A stretch of 64,000 nucleotides of DNA from Endobugula sp965214375 (GTDB lineage: Bacteria; Pseudomonadota; Gammaproteobacteria; Pseudomonadales; Cellvibrionaceae): contig OZ243947.1 of NCBI GenBank assembly GCA_965214375.1, positions 2,542,001-2,606,000 on the forward strand. Reading direction: 5' to 3'. Positions 1 to 9,195 of the stretch are shown piece by piece. Within the stretch, counting starts at the first letter, position 1; every line of letters starts with the position of its first letter. A program made the position numbers and the translations under genes. Below the pieces are notes generated by a model. It did no database searches and had not been told where the DNA came from. It saw only the letters and a list, made by a program, of their open reading frames with translations.

Positions 1-372
1 AGTGGGATTACCGCTGGATGAGATAATAACCAGTAGGTCACCCTCGCTACCCAAGGCTCGCACCTCTTTGGCAAAGATTTCATTAAAACTGCTTTCGTAA
101 GCAATAGACGTTACATTCGTCAAATCACATCCAAGTGCAATAGCGGGCAAGCTGGGTCTTTCACGTTCGTACCGATGAATGAAATTATTGGTAAAAAGTT
201 GTGCCAGAGCGGCAGAGGGACCATTACCACAAACCAGAATTTTGCCATTATTTAACAGGCAGTTGACGACTTTTTCACTGGCTTGAACAATATGTGGAAG
301 CAACTGTTCGCTAGATTGAATTTTTGCTTCAACACTGGACTGGAAAATTTGATATACGCGTTCTTCAAACAT
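1..372 (-). CDS. diaA: DiaA-like SIS-domain protein (3' end outside window)
   Basis: Only the first 124 codons are in the window; the C-terminus runs off the left edge. The reading frame begins MFEERVYQIFQSSVEAK and contains a sugar-isomerase (SIS) fold with the phosphosugar loop CGNGPSAA near residue 48 and a serine-rich ISSSGNP loop at the edge. GmhA phosphoheptose isomerase and the DnaA-binding initiation factor DiaA share this fold. The order lpoA-yraN-diaA, divergent from rsmI, is that of E. coli, so DiaA is preferred over GmhA. It starts 16 bp after the yraN stop, so the three leftward genes are probably co-transcribed. DiaA stimulates DnaA assembly at oriC in E. coli; that role here is by family. 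Confidence 0.75.
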   Translation of the reverse strand, partial: MFEERVYQIFQSSVEAKIQSSEQLLPHIVQASEKVVNCLLNNGKILVCGNGPSAALAQLFTNNFIHRYERERPSLPAIALGCDLTNVTSIAYESSFNEIFAKEVRALGSEGDLLVIISSSGNPT

Positions 373-388
373 GGGTTAACAACTGTGT

Positions 389-763
389 TTAGTAAAAAGC
401 ATTTTTTATCCATGTGATGTGATCATCTGTTAAAGCATCGATGGTTGTATCCGCATCAATACTGACAACGTCAAAGCGACTACTGACTTTTTCAGCGATA
501 CCGTGGCGATTAAGAAAGTGGCGTGCAATGAAAATGATCCTCTGCCATTTGGTCTCAGAAACGCTATCAAAACCGCGGCCGAAATCACTCTTACTGCGGT
601 ATTTTACTTCAATAAATACTAGCTGATTACCATCTTGCATAATCAGGTCAATTTCACCTCGACGGCAGTGATAATTTGCGGTGACAAAGTGTAAGCCTTG
701 TTGTTGCAGATATTTTTTAGCAATTAACTCGGCTTGATTGCCTAATTCAGTCGTGCTTGTCAT
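389..763 (-). CDS. yraN: YraN family endonuclease-like protein (UPF0102)
   Basis: A 124-residue protein, the normal length for the YraN/UPF0102 family. The restriction-endonuclease-like core is visible as RRGEIDLIMQDG followed by FIEVKYRS, giving the acidic residue and ExK of a PD-(D/E)XK site around residues 37-55. The family's biochemical role is not established. It lies between lpoA and diaA on the same strand, as in E. coli, with 41 bp to lpoA. Nothing in it looks damaged. Confidence 0.9.
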   Translation of the reverse strand: MTSTTELGNQAELIAKKYLQQQGLHFVTANYHCRRGEIDLIMQDGNQLVFIEVKYRSKSDFGRGFDSVSETKWQRIIFIARHFLNRHGIAEKVSSRFDVVSIDADTTIDALTDDHITWIKNAFY

Positions 764-804
764 TGTAGAAGTCCTTTTCGTTGTTTTGTCTGAGGGGCAG
801 TATA

Positions 805-2676
805 TTACAAAGCCTGCTCACTGGATAGCATCAGCGTACGCAGCGCTTTAATTTCACCTTTAGAAATGGTTGCCCAAACCTGTTTACGTTGAATACGCTT
901 GTTGTTCATGCTGAGTTGGCCGGTGGAACCATAAAGTTCATAGTTACCCAGACTTTGTAATTGTAACAGTCTGGGGTACAACAGAAAGCTGTCAGCTCCC
1001 AAAGCATATAAACGTTCGTACCCGGGAGTAATCGTAATATTATCCTTGATAAGTTCTTTTTCCTGGATGCTGTTGTTAATAATCCATGGTAGTGTGGTTA
1101 AGCGAATACCATTTAGATCAACATTTTTATCTTTGATGTCAAAGCTCGAGTAAATCTGGCTGGTTGCGTACACAGGGACATCGCCCGCATAGTGGAAGTT
1201 TAATGTCGGCTTGATCTGGCGCCCTTCCTTTGAGCGCGCCAGCAAAAATATCATATCAATATCTCTGCGGCGGCGTGGCTCAAATTCCAACGGTCGGCCA
1301 AATAACTTTTTCAGTGCCGATGCACGTTGTTTACTTTGAGTAATATTCAGCATCTGCTCAATGGACGTTGAAAAATTATCATTTTTATTAAATTGTGTTG
1401 TCGCAATAATTTTTCCACCGTATTGTTGCCAGCGCTCGGTAAACGCGCTGGCTGCACGTGTGCTCCAATTCGCACTGCTAGAGAGTACCAACGCATTACG
1501 ATGGCCCTCTCGCCATGCGCGGTCAGCTACCTGTAAGGCTTCATCTTCCAACGAAAGGCCAAATTGATAAAACGGTTGCTGTAGGCTGTTGTTGACGTCT
1601 TCCAGATAATTAAGTGCCAGTATCGGAACCGGTTTTGATACTTTTTGTTGTAAGGTTTCCACACGACTTTTTACAAGTGGCCCTATGACCAGATTGGCCC
1701 CATTAGTGACTGCTTGATCATAAATCGACTGGATGTCATTTTTACTGGTGTCATAAAAACGGATAGATGGACTATCGTAGTGTTGATCTTTGCTATTGTA
1801 ATAGGCAGCCATAAAGCCATCTCGAATAGCATGTCCGGCTTTTGTCAGTCTTCCTTGCAGTGGTAATAACAAGGCAATATGCTTGGGTTTGTTCTGCACA
1901 ATATTGGTAAGAGACTGAAGCTCTTCCGGTAATTGCTGGCTAGCAGGGTGTTGCGGATTGGAGACACTCCAATTGGCAATGGCATGTTGTTGTGCTTCGA
2001 TACTACCTTGCGCTTGTTTACTGCTGACTGCCAGATCAAGCCACCCTTGAAGAACACGGTCAGCTTCATTAGTGACTAACGTTTCCAGCTCTTCCAATGG
2101 TAACCCGGACAGCTGTTGCCAGATATCATTGTTGTTCTGTTGTGATTCCGTAATATCAGACAGCAATGTCCCCACGGCAATGTATTCATTCAGGCTAGAG
2201 GTGATATCCCCCAATTGTTGATAGATTTCTGCACGTATACGATGGAGCTGCTTTTGTTGCCTTATCGTGAGTCGGTCAAGAAGTAAATTAGTGCGCTCGG
2301 AAAAAGCCAGTGTTTTGGCGTTGGCTAATGTGAGTGTTTGTAGATACACCTCACTCGCAATCAGTGTAAAGCGCAGGTAGTCTTCATCATTTAAATCGAC
2401 GGGTTCAATTTTTTCCAGTTGTTGCTGAGCAGCTTCCCAGTTGGCGTATTGCCTAGCAAGATTTTCAGAGATGGCAATTAATCGTTGCTCTCTTTGAGGA
2501 GACGTTAAACGCTCCGCTTGTGCGGCATCTGCCAGAAGGCCATCCAGAGAGTCATCGGTGAATACCGTACTGGATATTGTTGACTGCTCTGTGGTTGAAC
2601 AGCTACTTAATACCAGTAGTGCAGCCATCAGTAAATGAAAGTGCATAATCTTGTGTACAATACGTTTTGCTAACAT
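805..2676 (-). CDS. lpoA: LpoA, outer-membrane lipoprotein activator of PBP1A
   Basis: A 623-residue lipoprotein. The N-terminus has a basic region, a hydrophobic stretch and the lipobox LSSC, so Cys26 is the expected lipidated residue. The first half is a TPR-like helical domain. The second half, from about residue 265 (KHIALLLPLQGRLTKAGHAI), is a periplasmic-binding-protein-like LppC domain. In E. coli LpoA reaches from the outer membrane to activate the transglycosylase/transpeptidase PBP1A. It is first in the leftward lpoA-yraN-diaA run, and its start codon lies only 2-26 bp from the rsmI start on the other strand, so the two promoters must overlap the ends of these genes. Confidence 0.93.
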   Translation of the reverse strand: MLAKRIVHKIMHFHLLMAALLVLSSCSTTEQSTISSTVFTDDSLDGLLADAAQAERLTSPQREQRLIAISENLARQYANWEAAQQQLEKIEPVDLNDEDYLRFTLIASEVYLQTLTLANAKTLAFSERTNLLLDRLTIRQQKQLHRIRAEIYQQLGDITSSLNEYIAVGTLLSDITESQQNNNDIWQQLSGLPLEELETLVTNEADRVLQGWLDLAVSSKQAQGSIEAQQHAIANWSVSNPQHPASQQLPEELQSLTNIVQNKPKHIALLLPLQGRLTKAGHAIRDGFMAAYYNSKDQHYDSPSIRFYDTSKNDIQSIYDQAVTNGANLVIGPLVKSRVETLQQKVSKPVPILALNYLEDVNNSLQQPFYQFGLSLEDEALQVADRAWREGHRNALVLSSSANWSTRAASAFTERWQQYGGKIIATTQFNKNDNFSTSIEQMLNITQSKQRASALKKLFGRPLEFEPRRRRDIDMIFLLARSKEGRQIKPTLNFHYAGDVPVYATSQIYSSFDIKDKNVDLNGIRLTTLPWIINNSIQEKELIKDNITITPGYERLYALGADSFLLYPRLLQLQSLGNYELYGSTGQLSMNNKRIQRKQVWATISKGEIKALRTLMLSSEQAL

Positions 2677-2702
2677 GAATGATCTCTATAGCCTGGGGCA
2701 GA

Positions 2703-3569
2703 ATGTCTATGTCAAATACCTGTGACGTTACTTTGAATAATGGTGTGTTATACGTTGTTGCAACACCGATTGGCAATCTGGGCGATATGGTACCCCGAGC
2801 AGTAGAGGTACTTCAAATGGTAGATGTTATTGCGGCCGAAGATACACGCCACAGTGCAAGATTAATGAAACATTTCTGCATTGAAACCCCATTAATTGCT
2901 TACCATGATTATAGTGATGATAAACGAAATCGCTATCTTCGGGATAAGTTGTTGGCGGGGCAGTCGGTGGCGTTGATTTCGGATGCGGGCACACCATTAA
3001 TCTCAGATCCAGGTTATGAGTTGGTCAACCTTGCGCGCCAGAAAGGTATTAAGGTGGTCGCTATTCCGGGTGCGTGTGCATTAATTGCAGCTCTGTCGGT
3101 TTCAGGTCTACCCTCTAACCGCTTTATCTTCGAAGGTTTTCTGCCCGCAAAATCGGTTGCACGCCGTAAAGTGTTTGAAGCATTGAGTCGTGATACTCGC
3201 ACCATTATTTTTTATGAGTCTCCCCACCGCTTGTTGGACTCCCTTAAAGACTGCCATGATGTCATGGGGCCGCAGCGTCAGGCAGTGTTGGCGCGTGAGC
3301 TAACCAAAAACTATGAAACCGTTCTTGAAGGCTCTCTGGCTTCTTTGCTGGATATTGTGTCAGCCGATAAAAATCAGCAACGTGGGGAGTTCGTGTTCAT
3401 GTTGAAGGGGTATCAATCCAACAGTGAAGACGTTGCTATTACAGAAGAGGCGCAGTCTTTAATGCGTTTGTTGCAAAAAAACTTACCCACCCAGCAAGCC
3501 GCAGGTATTGTTGCAGAATTTACCGGCTTGAAAAAACGTGACTTGTATCAATGGGCAATCGCGCAATAA
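2703..3569 (+). CDS. rsmI: RsmI, 16S rRNA (cytidine-1402 2'-O) methyltransferase
   Basis: Tetrapyrrole-methylase fold. The protein opens with LYVVATPIGNLGDMVPRA and contains the AEDTRHS motif and the SAM-site segment ISDAGTPLISDPG. It methylates the ribose of C1402 in the ribosomal P site, using SAM. Length after the chosen start is 288 residues, normal for RsmI. An in-frame ATG lies 24 bp upstream (2679), but it nearly abuts the lpoA start. ATG 2703 (or 2709) has a GGGGC stretch about 6 bp ahead and removes a non-conserved leader, so 2703 is preferred. It is divergent from lpoA, as in E. coli. Confidence 0.92.
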   Translation: MSMSNTCDVTLNNGVLYVVATPIGNLGDMVPRAVEVLQMVDVIAAEDTRHSARLMKHFCIETPLIAYHDYSDDKRNRYLRDKLLAGQSVALISDAGTPLISDPGYELVNLARQKGIKVVAIPGACALIAALSVSGLPSNRFIFEGFLPAKSVARRKVFEALSRDTRTIIFYESPHRLLDSLKDCHDVMGPQRQAVLARELTKNYETVLEGSLASLLDIVSADKNQQRGEFVFMLKGYQSNSEDVAITEEAQSLMRLLQKNLPTQQAAGIVAEFTGLKKRDLYQWAIAQ

Positions 3570-3610
3570 AAAGCTTGTTTTTACCTTCTTTGGACGTTAT
3601 CTTGTTTACT

Positions 3611-3963
<353 letters not shown>

Positions 3964-4145
3964 ATTGCCATTTCTTCTCAAAACTTCATCACAAAATAAT
4001 TAAAAAGTCTCACACTTAATAAATTACTTTAAGTTTAGATTTTATCTTCTTGTTATCTAGTGTTTATTTCTTTTTTATTCTTGCGGTTTGCGGGCAAATT
4101 CGTGAATTTTACCGACATTTACTCACTTTTTCGGTGCATTTTTGG

Positions 4146-4173
4146 TTGACTTTGCGCTTTTGCGACATATAGT
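4146..4173 (+). promoter_or_regulatory. Sigma70-type promoter of the mraZ/dcw cluster
   Basis: TTGACT at 4146-4151 and TATAGT at 4168-4173, separated by 16 bp, sit about 80 bp before mraZ. Transcription would begin near 4180, directly at the MraZ-type repeats. The region between rnpB (end 3963) and this promoter is AT-rich and holds no gene I can recognise. Confidence 0.7.
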
Positions 4174-4180
4174 GTAGCAA

Positions 4181-4206
4181 TGTGGTAAAAAGTGGTAATA
4201 AATGGT
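4181..4206 (+). promoter_or_regulatory. MraZ operator: three GTGGT-type repeats at 10-bp spacing
   Basis: Three direct repeats, tGTGGTaaaa, aGTGGTaata and aATGGTtttt, start at 4181, 4191 and 4201, each a 5-bp box plus a 5-bp spacer. MraZ proteins are known to bind direct TGGG/GTGG-type boxes with 5-nt spacers in front of their own operon. The repeats lie just after the candidate -10 box, where bound MraZ could block the promoter. Autoregulation is inferred from the family. Confidence 0.75.
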
Positions 4207-4250
4207 TTTTTCTGCTTTATTAAATAGTTTTGTGGGGGATAGTGGAAAAA

Positions 4251-4694
4251 ATGTTTTACGGAAGTCATTCCATCAATATGGATGCTAAGGGGCGCATAGC
4301 GATCCCGGCACGCATTCGCGATCTGTTGCAGGAGACCTGTAGCGGCCGTATTGTGGTGACTGCACATACCGAAAATCGCTGTCTGCATGTCTTTCCCGAG
4401 CCACAATGGCAGGAAATTCTTCCCAAAGTTGAAGCTTTTCCCAGTTTTAACAAAGTATCCCGCCGAGCTAAATTACTGTTGATGGGGCACGCCTCGCCAC
4501 TTGAGCTGGATGGCAACGGTCGTGTGTTGCTGCCCCCGACCCTGCGTGAATATGCAGGTATGGAAAAAAAGTTGTTATTGGTCGGTCAAGGCAAAAGCAT
4601 GGAATTATGGTGTGAAGAGAAATTCTCCACGTACGTTGACGAGCCTGTAGATGATGAAGCCATGCCCGAAGGTATGCAAAACCTGGCGTTATAA
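4251..4694 (+). CDS. mraZ: MraZ, DNA-binding regulator of the dcw cluster
   Basis: 147 residues with the two SpoVT/AbrB-like halves typical of MraZ, each containing the DxKGR/DGNGR turn: MDAKGRIAIPARIRDLL at the start and ELDGNGRVLLPPTLREY in the middle. The start ATG at 4251 (MFYGSHSINMDAKGR) matches the family; a GTG 21 bp upstream would add a non-conserved leader. The stop abuts the rsmH start with no gap. Family role: a repressor that binds repeats in front of its own operon, and such repeats are present at 4181-4206. Confidence 0.95.
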   Translation: MFYGSHSINMDAKGRIAIPARIRDLLQETCSGRIVVTAHTENRCLHVFPEPQWQEILPKVEAFPSFNKVSRRAKLLLMGHASPLELDGNGRVLLPPTLREYAGMEKKLLLVGQGKSMELWCEEKFSTYVDEPVDDEAMPEGMQNLAL

Positions 4695-5627
4695 ATGGAT
4701 AAACCAGCACATATTAGTGTGTTACCTAAAGAGGCGGTGGATGCATTAGTCGTCGATACAGAAGGTATTTATGTTGATGGTACCTTTGGGCGGGGCGGCC
4801 ACAGTGCGGAAATACTGGCGCGCTTATCGAGCCGCGGCAGGTTGATCGGTATTGATAAAGATATGAGTGCGATCGAGGAGGCCGAACGTCGTTTTGGACA
4901 TGATGAGCGTTTCTTAATTAAACACGGTTCGTTTTGTTCTATGCAGCACTGGCTTGCCGATATGGCATTAGGTGGCAAAGTGGATGGCGTATTACTGGAT
5001 CTGGGTGTGTCATCGCCGCAACTGGACGAGGCGCATCGCGGCTTCAGTTTTATGCAAGATGGTCCTTTGGATATGCGCATGAATACCACCCAAGGGCAAA
5101 CGGCAGCCGAATGGCTTGCCCGGTGTTCTCATGAAGAGTTGTCCCGGGTATGTAAAGAATATGGAGAAGAGCGCTACGCCAAGCGGATAGCGCGTGCAGT
5201 GATTGCAGAGCGTGAACGCAAACCGATCGTTACAACGGCGCATTTGGCTGATGTGGTATCAGCAGCAAATCCGGCATGGGAAAAGGGTAAGCATCCGGCA
5301 ACACGCGTTTTTCAGGCGATAAGAATTTTTATTAATAATGAATTACAAGAACTGGATGATGTATTGCAGCAAGCATTAGACGCACTATCCGTCGGGGGAC
5401 GTCTGGTCGTGATCAGTTTTCATTCGCTGGAAGATCGTCGGGTAAAGCAATTTATCCGCAAGCAGGTTTTGGGTGATGAACTGCCGCCAGGTTTGCCGGT
5501 AACAGAGGATGCCCTGAATCGTCGGCTGCGAAAAATCGGTAAGGCAATAAAAGCAAGTCAAGATGAATTGCAACATAATCCGCGCGCTCGTAGTGCAGTG
5601 ATGCGGGTTGCAGAGAAATTGGTCTGA
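4695..5627 (+). CDS. rsmH: RsmH, 16S rRNA (cytosine-1402 N4) methyltransferase
   Basis: 310 residues, normal length. The SAM-binding loop YVDGTFGRGGHS is at residues 24-35, followed by GVLLDLGVSSPQLD and SFHSLEDR. It methylates N4 of C1402, the same nucleotide whose ribose is methylated by RsmI, also encoded in this window (2703-3569). It begins on the base after the mraZ stop codon, so translation is likely coupled. Confidence 0.96.
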   Translation: MDKPAHISVLPKEAVDALVVDTEGIYVDGTFGRGGHSAEILARLSSRGRLIGIDKDMSAIEEAERRFGHDERFLIKHGSFCSMQHWLADMALGGKVDGVLLDLGVSSPQLDEAHRGFSFMQDGPLDMRMNTTQGQTAAEWLARCSHEELSRVCKEYGEERYAKRIARAVIAERERKPIVTTAHLADVVSAANPAWEKGKHPATRVFQAIRIFINNELQELDDVLQQALDALSVGGRLVVISFHSLEDRRVKQFIRKQVLGDELPPGLPVTEDALNRRLRKIGKAIKASQDELQHNPRARSAVMRVAEKLV

Positions 5628-5648
5628 GTATTGTCAGGGCGGATGCTG

Positions 5649-5954
5649 ATGTTGAAAGATGATAGAAAAATAATAGTGCGTCGGCAGTTTTCCATGGTGA
5701 TTGTTCTGTGGGGGCTGGTATTGGTATCGGCTCTGGGAGTGATTTATCAGGTGCATGATGGGCGTGCCAAGTTTAATGAGTTGCAAGCATTACGAGAGGT
5801 CCAACAAGTATTACAAGTGCAATGGAGTCAATACATTCTGGAGGAAAGTGCCTGGGCATCATTTGACCGTATTGAATCGGTTGCCGTCGAACAGTTGATG
5901 ATGCAGGTGCCTGAGGTAAAACAAACGGTGATGGTCAGGTTGGGTGATAAATAG
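5649..5954 (+). CDS. ftsL: FtsL, bitopic cell-division protein
   Basis: A small bitopic membrane protein: short basic cytoplasmic tail, one membrane helix (about VIVLWGLVLVSALGVIYQV), then a periplasmic heptad-rich coiled coil. FtsL joins FtsB and FtsQ to control FtsW-FtsI septal synthesis. Possible starts are TTG 5631, ATG 5643 and ATG 5649. AGGGCGG at 5635-5641 is best spaced for 5649, giving 101 residues. Sequence is poorly conserved in this family, so size, topology and position between rsmH and ftsI carry the call. Confidence 0.85.
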   Translation: MLKDDRKIIVRRQFSMVIVLWGLVLVSALGVIYQVHDGRAKFNELQALREVQQVLQVQWSQYILEESAWASFDRIESVAVEQLMMQVPEVKQTVMVRLGDK

Positions 5955-5956
5955 CA

Positions 5957-7669
5957 ATGACGAATGCAGCGTATAACAAAGCACGTTCGGCCAAAATTTA
6001 TCGTTGGCGCTTTCACGGCATTACACTCGTGTTGATGCTACTGATGGCGGCGTTGGTATGGCATTTGGTTAAGTTGCAAGTATTGCCTGATGTGCATAGA
6101 GGTTTTGAGTTTTTACAAAGCCAAGGTCTGGCGCGTACTTTGCGCACTGAAGTTATTCCCGTTCATCGTGGTTTGATCACCGACCGTTATGGTGAACCTC
6201 TGGCGGTTAGTACCCCTGTCGTTTCTTTGTGGGCTAACCCAAAACAACTCTTGGAAACCGATCAACTGCCATTGCTGGCTCAAGCGCTGACGATTCCTGT
6301 TGCAGACTTACAAGAAAAAGTAAGTCGTTATCACCAAAAAGAATTTATGTATCTACGCCGTCGTCTAACGCCCGCCGAAGCGGAAAAGGTGACAGCGTTG
6401 AATATTCCGGGCGTTTACCAGCGTCAGGAATTTCAGCGCTTTTATCCTGCCGGTGAAGCGGCGGCACACTTAGTGGGTTTTACCAATATCGATGGTAAAG
6501 GTCAGGAAGGTTTGGAGCTTGCTTATGATCAATGGTTAACGGGCATCTATGGCAAAAAGCAAGTACTTAAAGATTTGGCGGGGCGTGTAATTAAGGATGT
6601 GTCGCTGATAGAAAAAGCCAAGCCAGGAAAAGATGTCGCACTGAGTATTGATTTGCGATTACAACACCTTGCGTACAGAGAGTTAAAAAAAGCCGTCAAA
6701 ATTCATGGCGCCAAGTCCGCTTCCATGGTGCTTTTGGATACGCAAACAGGCGAAGTGCTGGCGATGGTTAACCAACCATCGTTTAACCCCAACGATCGCA
6801 GCAACATGGATTTGAATGCCTTGCGTAACCGTGCTCTTACCGATCAGTTTGAACCGGGTTCTACCATGAAGCCATTAACGATTATGGCGGCGATGGAAAC
6901 CGGGCGTTATGCACCGGATACTAAAATAGATACCAATCCCGGTTTTTATAAAGTGGGCAGAAAAACACTCCTTGATCCCGTCAATTATGGTGTGATGGAT
7001 GTCACTAAAATTATTACTAAATCCAGTCAGGTAGGCTTAACCAAAATCAGTCTTGATCTTGAACCCAATCAAGTTCGTGATATGTTTTTCCGCTTGGGTC
7101 TTGGTCAAAGTACAGGCCTGGGTTTTCCTGGAGAATCCTTGGGAGTCTTACCAAATTATTCGCGTTGGCAGCCTATCGTTCAAGCCAACTTTTCCTTTGG
7201 TTATGGTCTAAGTTTGAATGCTTTGCAATTGGCGCAAGCTTATTCGGTGATCGCTAATCATGGTGAAAAAAAACCACTATCGATTACCAAACAAGAAACA
7301 CTACCTGCGGTGCAAACAGTGGTTGATAAGGACATCGCTCAAAAAATGGTTGCTATGTTAAAAACAGTCGTTGAGCCAGGGGGTACCGCAACTCGTGCCA
7401 ATTTATCCACCTATGGCGTTGCAGGTAAAACGGGCACTATTCACAAAGTTGGCGAACAGGGGTATGCCGACAGCCGTTATATTTCATTGTTTGCGGGTTT
7501 TGCCCCCGCAGAAAATCCTCGGCTGGCAGCGGTTGTTGTGGTGCATGAGCCGAGTCGTGGAAAATATTTCGGGGGTGAAGTGGCTGCCCCGGTTTTCGCT
7601 AAAGTGATTGAGCGCAGTTTGCAACTGTTGCAGGTTCCACAGGTGAAATTAACGAGGCCGTTAACGTGA
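5957..7669 (+). CDS. ftsI: FtsI (PBP3), septal peptidoglycan transpeptidase
   Basis: 570 residues. One N-terminal membrane helix (about residues 20-42), then the pedestal domain and a class B transpeptidase domain. The catalytic serine is in GSTMKPL (Ser302), and KTG is at 491-493. The second active-site motif reads SSQ (356-358) where most FtsI proteins have SSN, an unusual but apparently clean difference. The protein cross-links septal peptidoglycan with FtsW. It ends inside the murE start (TGATG). Confidence 0.95.
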   Translation: MTNAAYNKARSAKIYRWRFHGITLVLMLLMAALVWHLVKLQVLPDVHRGFEFLQSQGLARTLRTEVIPVHRGLITDRYGEPLAVSTPVVSLWANPKQLLETDQLPLLAQALTIPVADLQEKVSRYHQKEFMYLRRRLTPAEAEKVTALNIPGVYQRQEFQRFYPAGEAAAHLVGFTNIDGKGQEGLELAYDQWLTGIYGKKQVLKDLAGRVIKDVSLIEKAKPGKDVALSIDLRLQHLAYRELKKAVKIHGAKSASMVLLDTQTGEVLAMVNQPSFNPNDRSNMDLNALRNRALTDQFEPGSTMKPLTIMAAMETGRYAPDTKIDTNPGFYKVGRKTLLDPVNYGVMDVTKIITKSSQVGLTKISLDLEPNQVRDMFFRLGLGQSTGLGFPGESLGVLPNYSRWQPIVQANFSFGYGLSLNALQLAQAYSVIANHGEKKPLSITKQETLPAVQTVVDKDIAQKMVAMLKTVVEPGGTATRANLSTYGVAGKTGTIHKVGEQGYADSRYISLFAGFAPAENPRLAAVVVVHEPSRGKYFGGEVAAPVFAKVIERSLQLLQVPQVKLTRPLT

Positions 7670-9195
7670 TGGCGCATCCAACTGAAACCACGTTAAAAAC
7701 CTTGGCCGATATTCTGCCTGGCGTGCCTTTATCTGCGGCATTGTTGGATACCGCAATAAGCGGCCTGACCATTGATAGTCGTGAGGTTCAACAAGGCTAT
7801 GTTTTTGTTGCCGTTCAGGGGGTACAAACACATGGCTCTCGCCATATAGCATCTGCGGTTGCTAATGGTGCTGTGTTGGTTTTACAAGAAGCATCTAACA
7901 ATCAATATGACGTTAGCCATCAACAATCCGTGCCCGTCGTATTCGTGCCAGATTTAGAAAAACAACTCAGTAAAATAGCGGGTGATTTTTATAACCATCC
8001 GACGTCTTCTCTTCCGGTCATTGCTGTTACAGGAACCAACGGTAAAACCACAATATCACAACTGTATGCGCAACTGATGGCATTATCGGGTGAGCAGTGT
8101 GGTGTTGTCGGTACTATGGGGTATGGCGTATATCGCACGGCTGAAATAAGCGAGTTAAATAATACGGGTATGACAACACCCGACCCCATTCGCGTGCAAC
8201 GTATATGTGCAGAATTATTAAGTCAGGGTAGTCAGCAATTAATTATGGAAGTGTCTTCGCATGGCTTGGAACAAAATCGTGTGCAAGCCATGTCTTTTGA
8301 TGTTGCGATTTTTACTAATTTGACCCACGATCATCTGGACTATCACGGCACCATGGAAGCGTATGGTCACGCTAAAGCAAAGTTGTTTGCGATGCCTTCG
8401 GTAACGCATGCAGTGATTAATATTGACGATGAATTTGGTCAGCAGCTTTATGATTCCTTGCGTGGCAATAAGAATAGTATTACTTACAGTGTAAAAAAAT
8501 CAGCAGATGTTTACTTGCAAAACGTAGTGTTTACGTCGGGGATAACCACGGCCCGTCTGTTCGTTGGCTCTAAAGAATACGCCTTAGAGACTCACTTAGT
8601 GGGCGAGTTTAATCTTAGTAATCTATTGGCGATATTGTCAGCGCTTTACGCGCAAGATCCGGATAATGAAGATCAAATGCGTTTGGCAATTGCCAATGTG
8701 ACTCGTTTAATGCCGGTTTGCGGCCGTATGGAAGCAATTGAAAATACGATTAATCGTCAGGTAGTGGTTGATTATGCACATACCCCTGACGCGTTAAAAA
8801 ATGCATTGCAATCTTTACAGGCCATTAATCATGGCAAGGTAATTTGTGTGTTTGGTTGCGGTGGTGATAGAGATAAAGACAAGCGGCCCTCCATGGCGGC
8901 TATTGCAGAACATTATGCCGATAACATTATTGTCACCAGTGATAACCCTCGCCATGAAGACCCGGCGGCAATTATTGAAGATATTTGCCGCGGCTTTCAT
9001 GACGATAATTATCGTGTCATCCCTGATCGTGAACAGGCTATTTGGCACGCCCTTGAGTCGTCTTTGCCGGGCGATATTATACTGATTGCAGGCAAAGGAC
9101 ACGAAGATTATCAGTTAATTGGTAATACCAAAAATATATTTATTGACCAGAAAGTAGCGCGTCTCGCCTTAAGAAAAATGGAGGCTGAGATATGA
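7669..9195 (+). CDS. murE: MurE, UDP-MurNAc-Ala-Glu:meso-diaminopimelate ligase
   Basis: Mur ligase of 508 residues with the ATP loop GTNGKTT near residue 124. The C-terminal motif SDNPRHEDP is the DNPR signature that selects meso-diaminopimelate rather than lysine, as expected in a Gram-negative. ATG 7669 overlaps the ftsI stop by one base (TGATG); a GTG one codon earlier is possible. It adds the third amino acid to the peptidoglycan stem peptide. The stop overlaps the murF start as ATGA. Confidence 0.96.
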   Translation: MAHPTETTLKTLADILPGVPLSAALLDTAISGLTIDSREVQQGYVFVAVQGVQTHGSRHIASAVANGAVLVLQEASNNQYDVSHQQSVPVVFVPDLEKQLSKIAGDFYNHPTSSLPVIAVTGTNGKTTISQLYAQLMALSGEQCGVVGTMGYGVYRTAEISELNNTGMTTPDPIRVQRICAELLSQGSQQLIMEVSSHGLEQNRVQAMSFDVAIFTNLTHDHLDYHGTMEAYGHAKAKLFAMPSVTHAVINIDDEFGQQLYDSLRGNKNSITYSVKKSADVYLQNVVFTSGITTARLFVGSKEYALETHLVGEFNLSNLLAILSALYAQDPDNEDQMRLAIANVTRLMPVCGRMEAIENTINRQVVVDYAHTPDALKNALQSLQAINHGKVICVFGCGGDRDKDKRPSMAAIAEHYADNIIVTSDNPRHEDPAAIIEDICRGFHDDNYRVIPDREQAIWHALESSLPGDIILIAGKGHEDYQLIGNTKNIFIDQKVARLALRKMEAEI

